DNA from: Bacteroidota bacterium
GTDB taxonomy: Bacteria > Bacteroidota > Bacteroidia > Chitinophagales > BACL12
Direction of reading: 5' to 3'
Length of the DNA stretch: 64,000 nt
Assembly: GCA_016706255.1 (NCBI GenBank)
Contig: JADJJZ010000006.1
Span: forward strand, 434,001-498,000
In this document: piece by piece, positions 26,929 through 36,008 of the stretch
Numbering within the stretch: position 1 is the stretch's first letter
How the letters are laid out: each line of letters opens with the position of its first letter
Made by a program: the position numbers and the translations under genes
Notes under the pieces: model-generated
The model's input: only the letters and a program-made list of their open reading frames with translations
What the model was told of the DNA's origin: nothing
The model's database searches: none

Positions 26929-28776
26929 ATGCGCAATTACCTGTTATCAGCCCTTACATTATTCAGTTTAACTGCTTTTGCGGCAGATCCTGCTACACAA
27001 AATTATACCGCAACCATCGACCTTACAACCGTAGAAAACGATCGGGTGAAGGTGGAAATTAATGTGCCTTCAGTAAGCAGTGAAACAATAATTTATAATG
27101 TGCCGAAAATTGTTCCCGGTACATATTCCATTTATGACTTCGGAAGATTTGTTGCCGATTTTAAAGCATATGATACAAATGGCAAAGCATTAAAAACCGA
27201 ACCTGTTGATGTTAACCGGTATAAAATATTTAATGCAACTACACTGAGTAAAATTGAATATTGGATAGATGATACTTATGATATGTCGCAAGATAATCCT
27301 GTATTTGAACCTGCAGGAACAAATATAGCTGCTGATAATTTTATGATTAACACTTTCGGATTTATTGGATATCTGGAAGGTATGAAAGAAAATGATTATG
27401 AACTGGTTATTAAAAAACCGGAAGGTTATTATGGTTCAACACCATTAAAGGCAAAAAGTATTTCGCAAGACATTGATAAATATAGTTTAGATAATTACGA
27501 TCATCTTGCCGATTCACCATTAATGTATGCTATTGCGGATACTGCAACAGTGATGGTAGGAAATGCACGCGTTTTAATCGGAATTTATTCTCCTAACAAA
27601 ATAATTACAGCACGCGAAATAATGGATAATGTGAGTGAAATTTTAAAAGCGCAGGGGAAATATTTAGGCGGAAAATTGCCCGTAGATAAATATGCGTTTA
27701 TTTTATATTTTACCGATACGGCAGGTGTAAGTGGTGGCATGGGTGCTTTGGAACACAAAAACTCCAGTGTGTATTTTTTACCTGAAATGCCAATCGCCGA
27801 TATTGCTCCTATGTTACGTGATGTATGTGCACATGAATTTTTTCATATTGTAACACCGCTGGCTATTCATAGTTTTGAAATTGCAGACTTCAATTTTATT
27901 GAACCAAAAATGAGCAGACATTTGTGGTTGTATGAAGGTCAGACAGAATATGCTGCTCACCATGCACAGGTTAAGGCAGGATTAATTTCTTATGAAGAAT
28001 TTATTTCCCGCATGCAGGGAAAAATTGAAACTTCAACAAACTATTATAATGATACTTTACCTTTTACTACTATGAGTTTGGGTTGTTTAGATGTTTATAA
28101 AGAGCAATATGGCAATGTGTATCAGAAAGGGGCATTAATTAATATGTGTTTAGATATTGAATTGAGAAGATTAAGTAACGGCGCTTATGGCACCCAGGAT
28201 TTAATGCGTGATTTAGGTAAAGAATACGGCGCAAATAAAGCGTTTGATGATGCAGAATTATTTGATAAAATTGCGGCGCTTACTTATCCGGAAATACGAG
28301 CATTTTTTACTAAATATGTAGAAGGTAATACACCGATACCTTATGAAACATATTTTGCAGAAGCAGGAATTACACTTTCGCCTCCTGCAACTATGAAGGT
28401 AATTACATTGGGTAATATTGCATTAAATTATGATTTCCGTCCTGAAGAAAATACGATTATAATTAGTGATCTTGAAGGCAGCAATGCTTTTGCAAAAGAT
28501 ATGGGTTATCAGGTTGGTGACAGAATGATAAGTATCAACGGAAAAAATTTAACAAGTGGTGATTCTGACGGTGTAATTGAAAAATGGAAAACAACCGCTA
28601 AACCCGGATCAAAAGTAAAAATGGTAGTAGCACGAAAACAGGCGGACGGAACTACGAAGCTGGTAAAATTAAAAGGACATGCTATGCAAATTGAAGTGCC
28701 CGCGCCACGTAACTTTTCGATAGATACAAATGCTACACCGCAACAGGTTAAATTGCGTAAAGCCTGGTTAGGATAA
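26929..28776 (+). CDS. M61-family (glycyl aminopeptidase-like) metallopeptidase with PDZ domain
   Basis: 615 aa with a signal peptide ending AFAA (residue 19). It has an N-terminal beta domain (24-200), a gluzincin catalytic domain with HEFFH at 302-306 and the third zinc ligand in LWLYEGQTE (Glu336), and a C-terminal PDZ domain at about 485-575. The order and length are those of bacterial M61 peptidases. It is expected in the periplasm or on the surface. All catalytic residues are present. It ends at a strong stem-loop shared with the convergent epimerase gene. Confidence 0.92.
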   Translation: MRNYLLSALTLFSLTAFAADPATQNYTATIDLTTVENDRVKVEINVPSVSSETIIYNVPKIVPGTYSIYDFGRFVADFKAYDTNGKALKTEPVDVNRYKIFNATTLSKIEYWIDDTYDMSQDNPVFEPAGTNIAADNFMINTFGFIGYLEGMKENDYELVIKKPEGYYGSTPLKAKSISQDIDKYSLDNYDHLADSPLMYAIADTATVMVGNARVLIGIYSPNKIITAREIMDNVSEILKAQGKYLGGKLPVDKYAFILYFTDTAGVSGGMGALEHKNSSVYFLPEMPIADIAPMLRDVCAHEFFHIVTPLAIHSFEIADFNFIEPKMSRHLWLYEGQTEYAAHHAQVKAGLISYEEFISRMQGKIETSTNYYNDTLPFTTMSLGCLDVYKEQYGNVYQKGALINMCLDIELRRLSNGAYGTQDLMRDLGKEYGANKAFDDAELFDKIAALTYPEIRAFFTKYVEGNTPIPYETYFAEAGITLSPPATMKVITLGNIALNYDFRPEENTIIISDLEGSNAFAKDMGYQVGDRMISINGKNLTSGDSDGVIEKWKTTAKPGSKVKMVVARKQADGTTKLVKLKGHAMQIEVPAPRNFSIDTNATPQQVKLRKAWLG

Positions 28777-28809
28777 TAGTTTCATTTCTGGCAGTAATAG
28801 ATTAAGTTT

Positions 28810-28855
28810 AGAAGGTTGTCGTATTAAATTAATACATATAACCTTCTATTTTTTA
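28810..28855. terminator. Bidirectional terminator between the M61 peptidase and epimerase genes
   Basis: AGAAGGTT (28810-28817) pairs with AACCTTCT (28840-28847), with an inner stem GTATTA/TAATAC (28821-28835). It is followed on the plus side by ATTTTTTATT. Confidence 0.8.
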
Positions 28856-29257
28856 TTGTGGTTTATCCATACATAATTCCACTAGTACACCATTGGTAGT
28901 TTTTGGATGTAAAAAACAAATTAATTTATTATCTGCTCCCGGTAAAGGTTCTGCATTTAATAATTGAAAACCGGCAGCTTCAAGACGATGCATTTCTGCA
29001 TAAATATCATCAACAGCATAAGCAATATGATGAACACCTTCTCCACGTTTTTCGATAAATTTTGCAATTGCTGAATTATCATTACTTGATTCCAATAATT
29101 CGATTTTGGTTTCTCCCATCATAAAAAATGCTGTTTTAACGCCTTCACGCTCCACAGCTTCAATTTTATAATGTTCCTTGCCGAATAATTTTGCGAATAA
29201 CGTATTTGATGCCTCCAGATTTTTTACGGCAATACCAATATGTTCTATCTTTTTCAT
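28853..29257 (-). CDS. mce: Methylmalonyl-CoA epimerase
   Basis: Interconverts (R)- and (S)-methylmalonyl-CoA. 134 aa from the ATG at 29257, the usual length. The open frame continues to 29305 but adds only an unrelated leader and runs through the promoter box. It is a glyoxalase/bleomycin-resistance fold with two beta-alpha-beta modules: KKIEHIGIAVKNLEAS (metal His6), KIELLE, GVHHIAYAVDDI (His) and GVLVELCM (Glu). It functions with MeaB (13735-14718) and a mutase outside the window in propionyl-CoA metabolism. Confidence 0.93.
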   Translation of the reverse strand: MKKIEHIGIAVKNLEASNTLFAKLFGKEHYKIEAVEREGVKTAFFMMGETKIELLESSNDNSAIAKFIEKRGEGVHHIAYAVDDIYAEMHRLEAAGFQLLNAEPLPGADNKLICFLHPKTTNGVLVELCMDKPQ

Positions 29258-29274
29258 AACGAATGGTGTTTCTG

Positions 29275-29282
29275 CAAACTTA
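29275..29282 (-). promoter_or_regulatory. -7 promoter box for the methylmalonyl-CoA epimerase gene
   Basis: TAAGTTTG on the minus strand matches TAnnTTTG, 17 nt before the ATG at 29257. It supports the shorter start. Confidence 0.45.
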
Positions 29283-29311
29283 GTCAGCACGCCCGCACTA
29301 TTCAAATTATA

Positions 29312-29368
29312 CCGGGAAGATTTTAGTCACCTTTTGGGTTGCTGTAGCACGGTGAGGTAACTGCCCGG
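29312..29368. other. GC-rich nested stem-loop in the mce/iscS divergent region
   Basis: CCGGG (29312-29316) pairs with CCCGG (29364-29368). Inside it TCACC (29327-29331) pairs with GGTGA (29351-29355) around a loop containing GGGTTGCTGTAGC. A run of eight C residues follows. The element lies outside both predicted leaders (boxes at 29275-29282 and 29469-29476). It could be a small RNA or a repeat relic; no known RNA family was recognised. Confidence 0.3.
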
Positions 29369-29468
29369 CTCAGCATGAACATCCCCCCCCAAAAAAACAA
29401 AAACACCCCTAATGCAGGCGGCTAAGGATGTTGGGGCCGATTTTTTCCCAAGTTTAGAACTTTTTTAT

Positions 29469-29476
29469 TAACTTTG
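29469..29476 (+). promoter_or_regulatory. -7 promoter box for iscS
   Basis: TAACTTTG matches TAnnTTTG, 29 nt upstream of the iscS ATG at 29506. Confidence 0.5.
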
Positions 29477-29505
29477 TGTTTTAGAATTAGTCTAAATAGT
29501 AAAAT

Positions 29506-30723
29506 ATGCTCAAACTTCCAATATACCTTGACAACAGCGCTACAACGCCTGCAGACCCTCGTGTGGTTGATACCATGATCCCTTACTTTTATGAGCATTT
29601 TGGTAATGCAGCCAGTCGCAGCCACCCTTTTGGCTGGGAGGCTGAAGATGCAGTTGACCAGGCTAGAGAGCGAATTGGTAAGTTAATTGGCGCAACCGAC
29701 AAAGAAATTATCATTACCTCAGGCGCTACTGAAGCGGATAACCTGGCTATTAAAGGGGTTTATGATATGTATAGCCGCAAGGGCAATCATATTGTAACTG
29801 TTACTACAGAGCATAAAGCAGTATTGGATACCTGTAAACACCTTGAAAAACAAGGCGCTCAGATTACCTATCTGCAAACCGATAACGAAGGAAATATTAA
29901 CTTAAATGAGCTGGAAAGTGTAGTTACCGACAAAACTATTATGGTAGCGGTAATGTATGCTAACAATGAAATTGGCACAATTGCACCGATTCGTCAGATT
30001 GCAGATATTGCACATAAAAAAGGTGCATTAATGTTTTCGGATGCAACACAGGCGGCTGGAAAAATAAGTATTGATGTTGACCGTGATGGTATTGATTTAA
30101 TGGCATTTACGGCACATAAAATGTACGGACCAAAAGGCGTTGGTGCTTTATATGTGCGTAGAAAAAATCCGCGTGTAAAAGTAACCGCACAAATGGACGG
30201 CGGCGGACATGAACGTGGAATGCGCAGTGGAACTTTAAATGTTCCCGGTATTGTAGGTTTTGGAAAAGCTGCTGAACTGGCGATGCTTGAAATGGAAGCT
30301 GATGCAGCACGTTTAAGTGTTATGCGCGACCGTTTAGAAAGTGAATTATGCAAAATTGAAGAGTCATATGTAAACGGAAATCGCAAAAGCCGTTTGCCAC
30401 ATATTACCAACGTTTCATTTAAATATGTTGAAGGTGAAGGTTTGATGATGGCATTTAATCAAAACATTGCAGTAAGCTCCGGAAGTGCCTGTACCAGTGC
30501 ATCTCTGGAACCTAGTTATGTATTAAAAGCATTAGGATTAGGCGACGATTTAGCGCATTCAAGTATTCGTTTTTCATTAGGTCGTTTTACTACCGATGAA
30601 CAAATTCAATACACGATTGACCATGTTACCACTGCAGTAAACAAATTGCGTGATATGAGTCCGTTATGGGAAATGTTTAAACAAGGTATCGATTTGAGCA
30701 CTATTGAATGGGCGGCTCATTAA
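29506..30723 (+). CDS. iscS: Cysteine desulfurase IscS
   Basis: PLP enzyme that takes sulfur from cysteine for Fe-S cluster assembly; 405 aa, the same length class as E. coli IscS. Motifs: YLDNSATTPADPRV at the N-terminus, TSGATEADNLAIKG, FTAHKMYGPKGVG with the Schiff-base Lys205, and the mobile-loop SSGSACTSASLEP with the persulfide Cys329. It is the first gene of iscS-iscU-iscA. IscR, HscA/HscB and ferredoxin genes are absent from the neighbourhood. Confidence 0.96.
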   Translation: MLKLPIYLDNSATTPADPRVVDTMIPYFYEHFGNAASRSHPFGWEAEDAVDQARERIGKLIGATDKEIIITSGATEADNLAIKGVYDMYSRKGNHIVTVTTEHKAVLDTCKHLEKQGAQITYLQTDNEGNINLNELESVVTDKTIMVAVMYANNEIGTIAPIRQIADIAHKKGALMFSDATQAAGKISIDVDRDGIDLMAFTAHKMYGPKGVGALYVRRKNPRVKVTAQMDGGGHERGMRSGTLNVPGIVGFGKAAELAMLEMEADAARLSVMRDRLESELCKIEESYVNGNRKSRLPHITNVSFKYVEGEGLMMAFNQNIAVSSGSACTSASLEPSYVLKALGLGDDLAHSSIRFSLGRFTTDEQIQYTIDHVTTAVNKLRDMSPLWEMFKQGIDLSTIEWAAH

Positions 30724-30822
30724 TTAAACTGAAAAGGAAATAGCTAAATAAATTGAATTAATTTTTATAATCAAATGTTATAATAACAGGCATTTGAAAT
30801 TTTAAAAGGAAAACAACTAATT

Positions 30823-31242
30823 ATGGCATACTCAAAAAAAGTATTGGAACATTACGAGAATCCACAAAATGTGGGCACGCTCGATAGCAAAAAAAATGAA
30901 GTGGGAACAGGTTTAGTTGGTGCTCCTGAATGTGGGGACGTAATGCGCTTACAAATTGAAGTTGACCCTACAACACAAAAAATAGTAGATGCTAAATTCA
31001 AAACATTTGGTTGCGGAAGTGCTATTGCATCTTCATCAGTTGCTACCGAATGGTTAAAAGGTAAAACTATTGATGAGGCGTTAACAATAGATAATATGGA
31101 CATTGTTGAAGAATTGGCTTTACCTCCGGTTAAAATTCACTGTTCTGTATTAGCAGAAGATGCCATTAAAGCAGCCATTCAGGATTATCGCAAAAAAAAT
31201 GGTATGCCTGAGTTGCAGTTGGAAGAAAAAATTGTGCACTAA
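30823..31242 (+). CDS. iscU: Fe-S cluster scaffold protein IscU
   Basis: 139 aa scaffold for Fe-S assembly. The three ligand cysteines are in place: Cys37 in APECGDVM (with Asp39), Cys64 in FGCGSAIASSS, and Cys107 in the LPPVKIHCSVLAEDA block, which also holds the HscA-binding LPPVK. It lies 99 bp after iscS and 55 bp before iscA, in the same operon. Confidence 0.96.
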   Translation: MAYSKKVLEHYENPQNVGTLDSKKNEVGTGLVGAPECGDVMRLQIEVDPTTQKIVDAKFKTFGCGSAIASSSVATEWLKGKTIDEALTIDNMDIVEELALPPVKIHCSVLAEDAIKAAIQDYRKKNGMPELQLEEKIVH

Positions 31243-31297
31243 AATTCCATAAAGGAACAGTTTATTAACACTATGCTGAACCTTAAAATTTAAGTTT

Positions 31298-31624
31298 ATG
31301 ATTTTTATATCAGAATACGCAAAAGAGAAAGTAGACGAACTGAAATCGCAAGCCGGATTAGGCACTGATTATTTCATCAGAATCAGCGTGGTAGGCGGTG
31401 GTTGCTCAGGTTTGAGCTATAAAATGGACTTTGATAACGAACCAAAACCGGGTGATCAGGAGTTTGAAGATCGCGGCGAAAAATTGGTTACCGACCTCAA
31501 AAGTTTCCTCTATTTGTGTGATACAACACTCGATTATTCGGACGGATTAAACGGCAAAGGCTTTCAATTTGTAAATCCTAACGCAAGCAGAACTTGCGGA
31601 TGTGGAGAAAGTTTTGCAGTTTAG
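31298..31624 (+). CDS. iscA: A-type Fe-S carrier protein (IscA/SufA/ErpA family)
   Basis: 108 aa HesB/IscA-family protein that carries Fe-S clusters to targets. The three family cysteines are Cys36 in GGGCSGLSY and Cys100/Cys102 in TCGCGESF. Its position after iscS and iscU supports IscA, although A-type carriers cannot be told apart reliably by sequence. A terminator follows. Confidence 0.93.
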   Translation: MIFISEYAKEKVDELKSQAGLGTDYFIRISVVGGGCSGLSYKMDFDNEPKPGDQEFEDRGEKLVTDLKSFLYLCDTTLDYSDGLNGKGFQFVNPNASRTCGCGESFAV

Positions 31625-31655
31625 TAACATCTTTTCTTTTCATACTTGAACTTTA

Positions 31656-31690
31656 AACCTTCCGGGCGCAAGCCATGGGAGGTTTTTTTT
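31656..31690 (+). terminator. Rho-independent terminator of the isc operon
   Basis: AACCTTCC (31656-31663) pairs with GGGAGGTT (31677-31684, one T-G pair) and is followed by a run of T residues. Confidence 0.8.
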
Positions 31691-31930
31691 GCCCCTTTTT
31701 TATGAAAATGATGGTATTTTGTCCCTAAAAAATGCATTGTATCTTGTTGATATTCAACAAATTACAATTTTACTTCACATAAATTACCTGTAGCTACATA
31801 CAATTTTTCCCCTTTTAGGCTTGGAAGCAGCATTATTCTGTTTTTTTTTAGCCCGCGGGATACAATCACCTTTACATTGCCATTAAAATCGTGATGGCAA
31901 ATTTTTACTTAACGCTAACAAATTGATTGT
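31691..31930 (+). promoter_or_regulatory. Leader region of the frameshifted SBBP gene
   Basis: The 306 bp between iscA and the SBBP gene hold the isc terminator, then TGTAGCTACATACAA at 31789-31803 (14 of 15 bases shared with the palindrome before the paralogous gene, 45291-45310). There is also a stem-loop TTGCCAT/ATGGCAA (31877-31883 and 31894-31900) followed by ATTTTTAC, which could attenuate transcription 30 bp before the start. No good TAnnTTTG box is seen. Confidence 0.35.
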
Positions 31931-33208
31931 ATGTTAACAAACAAACTACTTACTGCTGTTCGCAAAACTGTTTTGATGGTTTTACTGACAGCCTCTTTCG
32001 CTGCTGCAGGCGATGCACAAAATGTATTATGGAAAAACCGATTCAACGGTGCAGGCGATAATTCTGACCGATATAACCAGGCAGTAGCTGATGGGGCAGG
32101 AAATTATTATCTAACAGGTTATACTATTAATCCCGGAACCGGAAAAGATTTTCTGACCGTGAAATTAAATTCATCGGGAGATACAGTATGGACCAGAAAA
32201 TATAATTACACAGCAGGATTTGATGATGAAGCAAATTTTATTGCAATTGATGGTTTGGGAAATATCACTGTTACCGGATATTCTGATGGTGGTTCAACTT
32301 CTACTAAAAATGATATTTTAACAATGCAATATAGTGCAGCAGGTAATTTATTATGGAGCGTACGATATAATTATACTATTTCAAATGAAGATGAATTTCC
32401 TGCATCCATGCAAATAGATGCATCAAATAATATTTTTATTACAGGAAGAAGTGATCACGATGCAGGGAATATTGATGATATGGTTACCATAAAATATAAT
32501 GCTTCAGGTGTTGAACAATGGGTTGCAAGATATGATGGTGGATTAACTGACAGAGCAGCAGGAGTTGCTGTAAATAATACCGGCGGATGCATAGTTACAG
32601 GAAGAACAGATAATGGTGTAAGTGAAGATATTATTACAGTAAGTTATAATAGTGTTGGTGCAACTGACTGGAATGTAACATACGGTGCTGCAGGTGACGA
32701 TAGGGGACAAGCGATTGCCAGAGATGGCAGTGGCAATATATATGTTGGCGGAATTAAAGCCAATGCCAGCAACGACGATTTTGTTACTATTAAATATAAT
32801 AACACCGGTGTGCAACAATGGGCACAGGTAGTTAATGGTGGAGATAACGACAGATTAACAACATTAAAAATTGATGCCACTGCAAATGTTTATGTAACAG
32901 GACAAACTGATATTGATTTAGGTGGAAATACAGATTATAATTTCAGAACAATAAAATATAATACTGCAGGCGTACAACAATGGAGTGTTATTACAGGCAA
33001 CCCTGTAAATCAGGAAGATATACCTTCTGATATTTATATAGATGCAACAGGCAATGTTTATGTTACCGGAAAAAGTGATGCTGCAGGTGGGGGTACTGTT
33101 AATTATGAATTTATGACTGCAAAATATAATGCAACAGGTGTGGTACAATGGTTAAAATATTATGATGGCACTGTTGCAAATTCAGAAGATATACCGCAAC
33201 CATTTTAA
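31931..33208 (+). CDS. SBBP-repeat beta-propeller T9SS protein, 5' part (frameshifted)
   Basis: 425 aa ending prematurely. It has a signal peptide (about 1-29, ending GDAQ), then repeats of about 50 residues of the type DASGNVYVTGxSD / DxxTVKYNxxGVQQW, the SBBP pattern that folds as a beta-propeller. It stops in the middle of a repeat at 33206-33208. The following frame continues with the expected residues, so a single base is missing at about 33193-33198. An intact paralogue of 969 aa is encoded at 42342-45251. Either this is a real pseudogenising or phase-varying frameshift or an assembly error. Confidence 0.75.
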   Translation: MLTNKLLTAVRKTVLMVLLTASFAAAGDAQNVLWKNRFNGAGDNSDRYNQAVADGAGNYYLTGYTINPGTGKDFLTVKLNSSGDTVWTRKYNYTAGFDDEANFIAIDGLGNITVTGYSDGGSTSTKNDILTMQYSAAGNLLWSVRYNYTISNEDEFPASMQIDASNNIFITGRSDHDAGNIDDMVTIKYNASGVEQWVARYDGGLTDRAAGVAVNNTGGCIVTGRTDNGVSEDIITVSYNSVGATDWNVTYGAAGDDRGQAIARDGSGNIYVGGIKANASNDDFVTIKYNNTGVQQWAQVVNGGDNDRLTTLKIDATANVYVTGQTDIDLGGNTDYNFRTIKYNTAGVQQWSVITGNPVNQEDIPSDIYIDATGNVYVTGKSDAAGGGTVNYEFMTAKYNATGVVQWLKYYDGTVANSEDIPQPF

Positions 33209-35082
33209 CTGATGCTGCAGGTAATGTTTGGATAGCAGGAAGTGTAAATTATACAGCAACACAAAAAGATGCTGTTTTTGTAAAATATACAAGCGCAGGT
33301 GTATTTCAAATTGCAAAACAATTTAACGGAAAAGGTGACTTTAATGATAAAGCAAGAGCAATAGCCGTTGATGCAACAAATAATATGTATGTAACGGGTT
33401 ACACGTTAAGTGCAGGTAAACAACGTGATATTTTAGTGCAAAAAGTAAATTCGGCAGGCACAACAGTATGGACCAAAACTGTGGATGGTACAAATGAAAA
33501 TGATGAGGGGTTAGCAATAACTACCGACGCGGCAGGCAATGTTTATGTTGCAGGTTATAGCAATGGTTCAGGTACATTTGATGATGGTATGTTGCTAAAA
33601 TTTAATAGTGCAGGTGCTTTACAATTTAATATCGTATATAATTATGCTGCAAGTCAGTTAGATAAATTTGTTTCAGTAGCAGTTTCTGCAACAGGCGATA
33701 TTTATGTTACTGGATATAGCGACGCTGATGTAAATCCGATCACAACAAATTATGATATTATTACACTTAAATATAATGCGCTGGGTTTATTACAATGGGT
33801 AACACGATATGCAGGTGCAGGTGGCGGTGATGATAAAGCTAATAAAATTGTTTTGGCAGGAAATGCATTATATGTAACAGGTTATGTTTCAAATGGTACT
33901 AACAATGATATTGTAACATTAAAATATAATACTGCAGGTACATTAGTTAATCAAAATATTGTAGCCGGTGCAGGTGCAGGCGAAGATGAAGGGGAAGATT
34001 TATTTGTTTTAGGTAATGCCGTTTACGTAACCGGAGCAGAATTTGTAACCGGTAATTTAGGCGATTATGTTACCATAAAATACGATACTACATTAACTCA
34101 ACTCTGGAAAAAAACATATAACGGAACTGCTGATGCTGACGACCGTGGTTATGGTGTTTCTGCAACGGCAACAGATGTTTATGTAACCGGAAGAAGTGCA
34201 GGTGTTGGTTCGGCAAATGATTTGGCATTAATTAGATATAATGCTTCGACAGGTGCTCAAAATTGGGCAAAAAGATATACCGGTGCAGGTGCTTTTGATG
34301 ATGAAGGTTATAGTGTAGTGAATGATGCTTCAGGCAATATTTATACTGCAGGTGTTACAGGAAATGCCACAACGGTTTCAGATTATATCGCATTAAATTA
34401 TAATACAGCCGGAACAAAATTATTAACCCTGAAATATAATGGAACCGGAAATAGTGAAGATGTAGGTAAACAAGCGATTTTAGATAATAATGGTTATTTG
34501 TATATAACAGGTTACAGTGCAGGTACGGGGAATACAAATGCTGATTTTTCAACTGTAAAATATTGTACGCCATTGCCGGATGCTGCTATAACAGCTGCCG
34601 GTGCAACGACGATTTGTGTTGGCGACAGTGTAGCATTAAATGCAAATACCGGAGCAGGATTAACTTATCAGTGGAACAAAGGTGCAGCGAATATTGCAGG
34701 TGCAACCGGTTCAACTTTTTATGCTAAAACTTCAGGTGCTTACAAAGTAACTGTATTTAATACCAATGGTTGTAATAAAACCTCTAATACAATTAATGTA
34801 ACAGCAATAATTTGTAAGCAGGATGGTCAACCGGAGGCAGGATTACATGCCGACATTATGCCAAATCCATTTACAAACGCTACTGATTTATTTATCGGTA
34901 ACCTGAATGAAGATGCGCAATTAATGATTGTAGATGTTACAGGGAAAATTGTTTACACTTCATCCATTGCAGCGGGTACCGAATCGGTTTCAATTGGTGA
35001 CAATTTGGCGGCAGGTGCGTATTCAGTGGTTATTTCAACTGCAACTTGTGTTAAATCAATTCAACTGATAAAAGTTAATTAA
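33196..35082 (+). CDS. SBBP-repeat beta-propeller T9SS protein, 3' part (frameshifted)
   Basis: Continuation of the gene at 31931 in the next frame. It reads ATILTDAAGNVWIAG directly from 33196, so the Met at 33385 is internal and not a start. More SBBP repeats run to about 34560, followed by an Ig/PKD-like surface domain (ITAAGATTICVGDSVALNA to NTINVTAIIC) and a T9SS type A sorting domain (MPNPFTNATDLFI to IQLIKVN). The joined product would be about 1050 aa, comparable with the intact paralogue plus the Ig-like domain that the paralogue lacks. If the frameshift is real, this part is not translated from its own start. Confidence 0.75.
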   Translation, partial: ATILTDAAGNVWIAGSVNYTATQKDAVFVKYTSAGVFQIAKQFNGKGDFNDKARAIAVDATNNMYVTGYTLSAGKQRDILVQKVNSAGTTVWTKTVDGTNENDEGLAITTDAAGNVYVAGYSNGSGTFDDGMLLKFNSAGALQFNIVYNYAASQLDKFVSVAVSATGDIYVTGYSDADVNPITTNYDIITLKYNALGLLQWVTRYAGAGGGDDKANKIVLAGNALYVTGYVSNGTNNDIVTLKYNTAGTLVNQNIVAGAGAGEDEGEDLFVLGNAVYVTGAEFVTGNLGDYVTIKYDTTLTQLWKKTYNGTADADDRGYGVSATATDVYVTGRSAGVGSANDLALIRYNASTGAQNWAKRYTGAGAFDDEGYSVVNDASGNIYTAGVTGNATTVSDYIALNYNTAGTKLLTLKYNGTGNSEDVGKQAILDNNGYLYITGYSAGTGNTNADFSTVKYCTPLPDAAITAAGATTICVGDSVALNANTGAGLTYQWNKGAANIAGATGSTFYAKTSGAYKVTVFNTNGCNKTSNTINVTAIICKQDGQPEAGLHADIMPNPFTNATDLFIGNLNEDAQLMIVDVTGKIVYTSSIAAGTESVSIGDNLAAGAYSVVISTATCVKSIQLIKVN

Positions 35083-35119
35083 TCAAGATAAATAAATGTT
35101 TTAGTTGGTTTTAGTTTTT

Positions 35120-35180
35120 ATAATCGCAACACCTGTTTTTATTTATATCAAAGATTGAATTATAACAGGTTTGCGATTAT
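35120..35180 (+). repeat. Long inverted repeat between the SBBP and DUF2490 genes
   Basis: ATAATCGCAA-C-ACCTGTT (35120-35137) pairs with AACAGGT-TTGCGATTAT (35164-35180): 17 bp with one bulged C and a loop of about 26 nt. It has only a weak T run after it and ends 15 bp before the DUF2490 ATG. It may be an intercistronic attenuator or RNA-stability hairpin. Confidence 0.6.
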
Positions 35181-35195
35181 TTGAAAAATAAAGAA

Positions 35196-35963
35196 ATGAG
35201 AAAAATATTTGTAATAAGTTGGTTAGTTATTATGAGCGCATTGGGTATGCGTTTGTCGGCCCAAAATTGGGAAATGTGGACGGGTGTTGGCGCGGATTTT
35301 TCGTTAGGTGAAAAATTTACACTTGAAACAAAAGAATTAAATTCGTTTCAGCCTGATGATAATATGGCATTTAATTTTGCACAGATAGGATTAGGGCTTA
35401 ATTACAAAATCAATTCAGATTTTTCAATTGAGGGTGGTGATCAGTTAAATATTATTCCATCAAGCAGCAGGACTCCACGTAATCGTGTATATTTCAGAGG
35501 TACCTATACTTGGCGGTTCAGCGATGTGTTAAAATCTACACATGCATTGCAATTTGAATTGCACGGAGCAAATGAAATTAGATATGATGAACGTATTATT
35601 CTGATAAACGGAATTAGTACACGTAATCGGTATACGCCTATTAACATTCGACCATCATTATCATACTGGTTGTATTATAATATCGGTGGCGACCCGGTTC
35701 AATATTATGATGAAGTTGGAAATAAAACTGTAAAACAAGCAGCAAATGGTTTTCACAGAGGTCGTTTATACTTTAGTTTAAACTCAAAGCTGTCTGACCA
35801 TTTTAACATGAGTGTTTATGTAATGCATCAAGATGAGTTTAATTTATTCACTTCTGCTGAACACGAAATAAATGTTGTAAGCCCTAACACCGGAAATATT
35901 GCCCGCGATTTTAATGAATATAATGTAATTGGTCTTTCACTAAACTTTGATATTGGAAATTAA
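35196..35963 (+). CDS. DUF2490 outer-membrane beta-barrel protein (left copy)
   Basis: About 255 aa from the ATG at 35196. An in-frame TTG at 35181 lies inside the upstream hairpin and is less likely. It has a signal peptide ending LSAQ and then alternating strands typical of DUF2490 barrels (WEMWTGVGADFSLGEKFTLETKEL, FAQIGLGLNYKINSDFSIEGG, closing VIGLSLNFDIGN). Function unknown. It follows the SBBP gene on the same strand, mirroring the arrangement at 37977-45251. Confidence 0.75.
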   Translation: MRKIFVISWLVIMSALGMRLSAQNWEMWTGVGADFSLGEKFTLETKELNSFQPDDNMAFNFAQIGLGLNYKINSDFSIEGGDQLNIIPSSSRTPRNRVYFRGTYTWRFSDVLKSTHALQFELHGANEIRYDERIILINGISTRNRYTPINIRPSLSYWLYYNIGGDPVQYYDEVGNKTVKQAANGFHRGRLYFSLNSKLSDHFNMSVYVMHQDEFNLFTSAEHEINVVSPNTGNIARDFNEYNVIGLSLNFDIGN

Positions 35964-35989
35964 TATGGAATCTTTAAAAGAAATTATCG

Positions 35990-36008
35990 CCTGATAATAT
36001 TCAGGTTT
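35990..36008. terminator. Weak stem-loop between convergent genes
   Basis: CCTGA (35990-35994) pairs with TCAGG (36001-36005) around TAATAT, followed by TTTC. It lies exactly between the two convergent gene sets. Short stem, so low certainty. Confidence 0.35.

Noticed and set aside
29506..31624. SUF or NIF-type Fe-S cluster instead of ISC
   Set aside because: IscU has the LPPVK segment and lacks SufU insertions, and the desulfurase has the ISC-type Cys loop and length; no sufBCD genes nearby.
33385..35082. Independent gene starting at the Met at 33385
   Set aside because: The same frame is open with SBBP-repeat residues back to 33196, so this Met is internal to a frameshifted gene.
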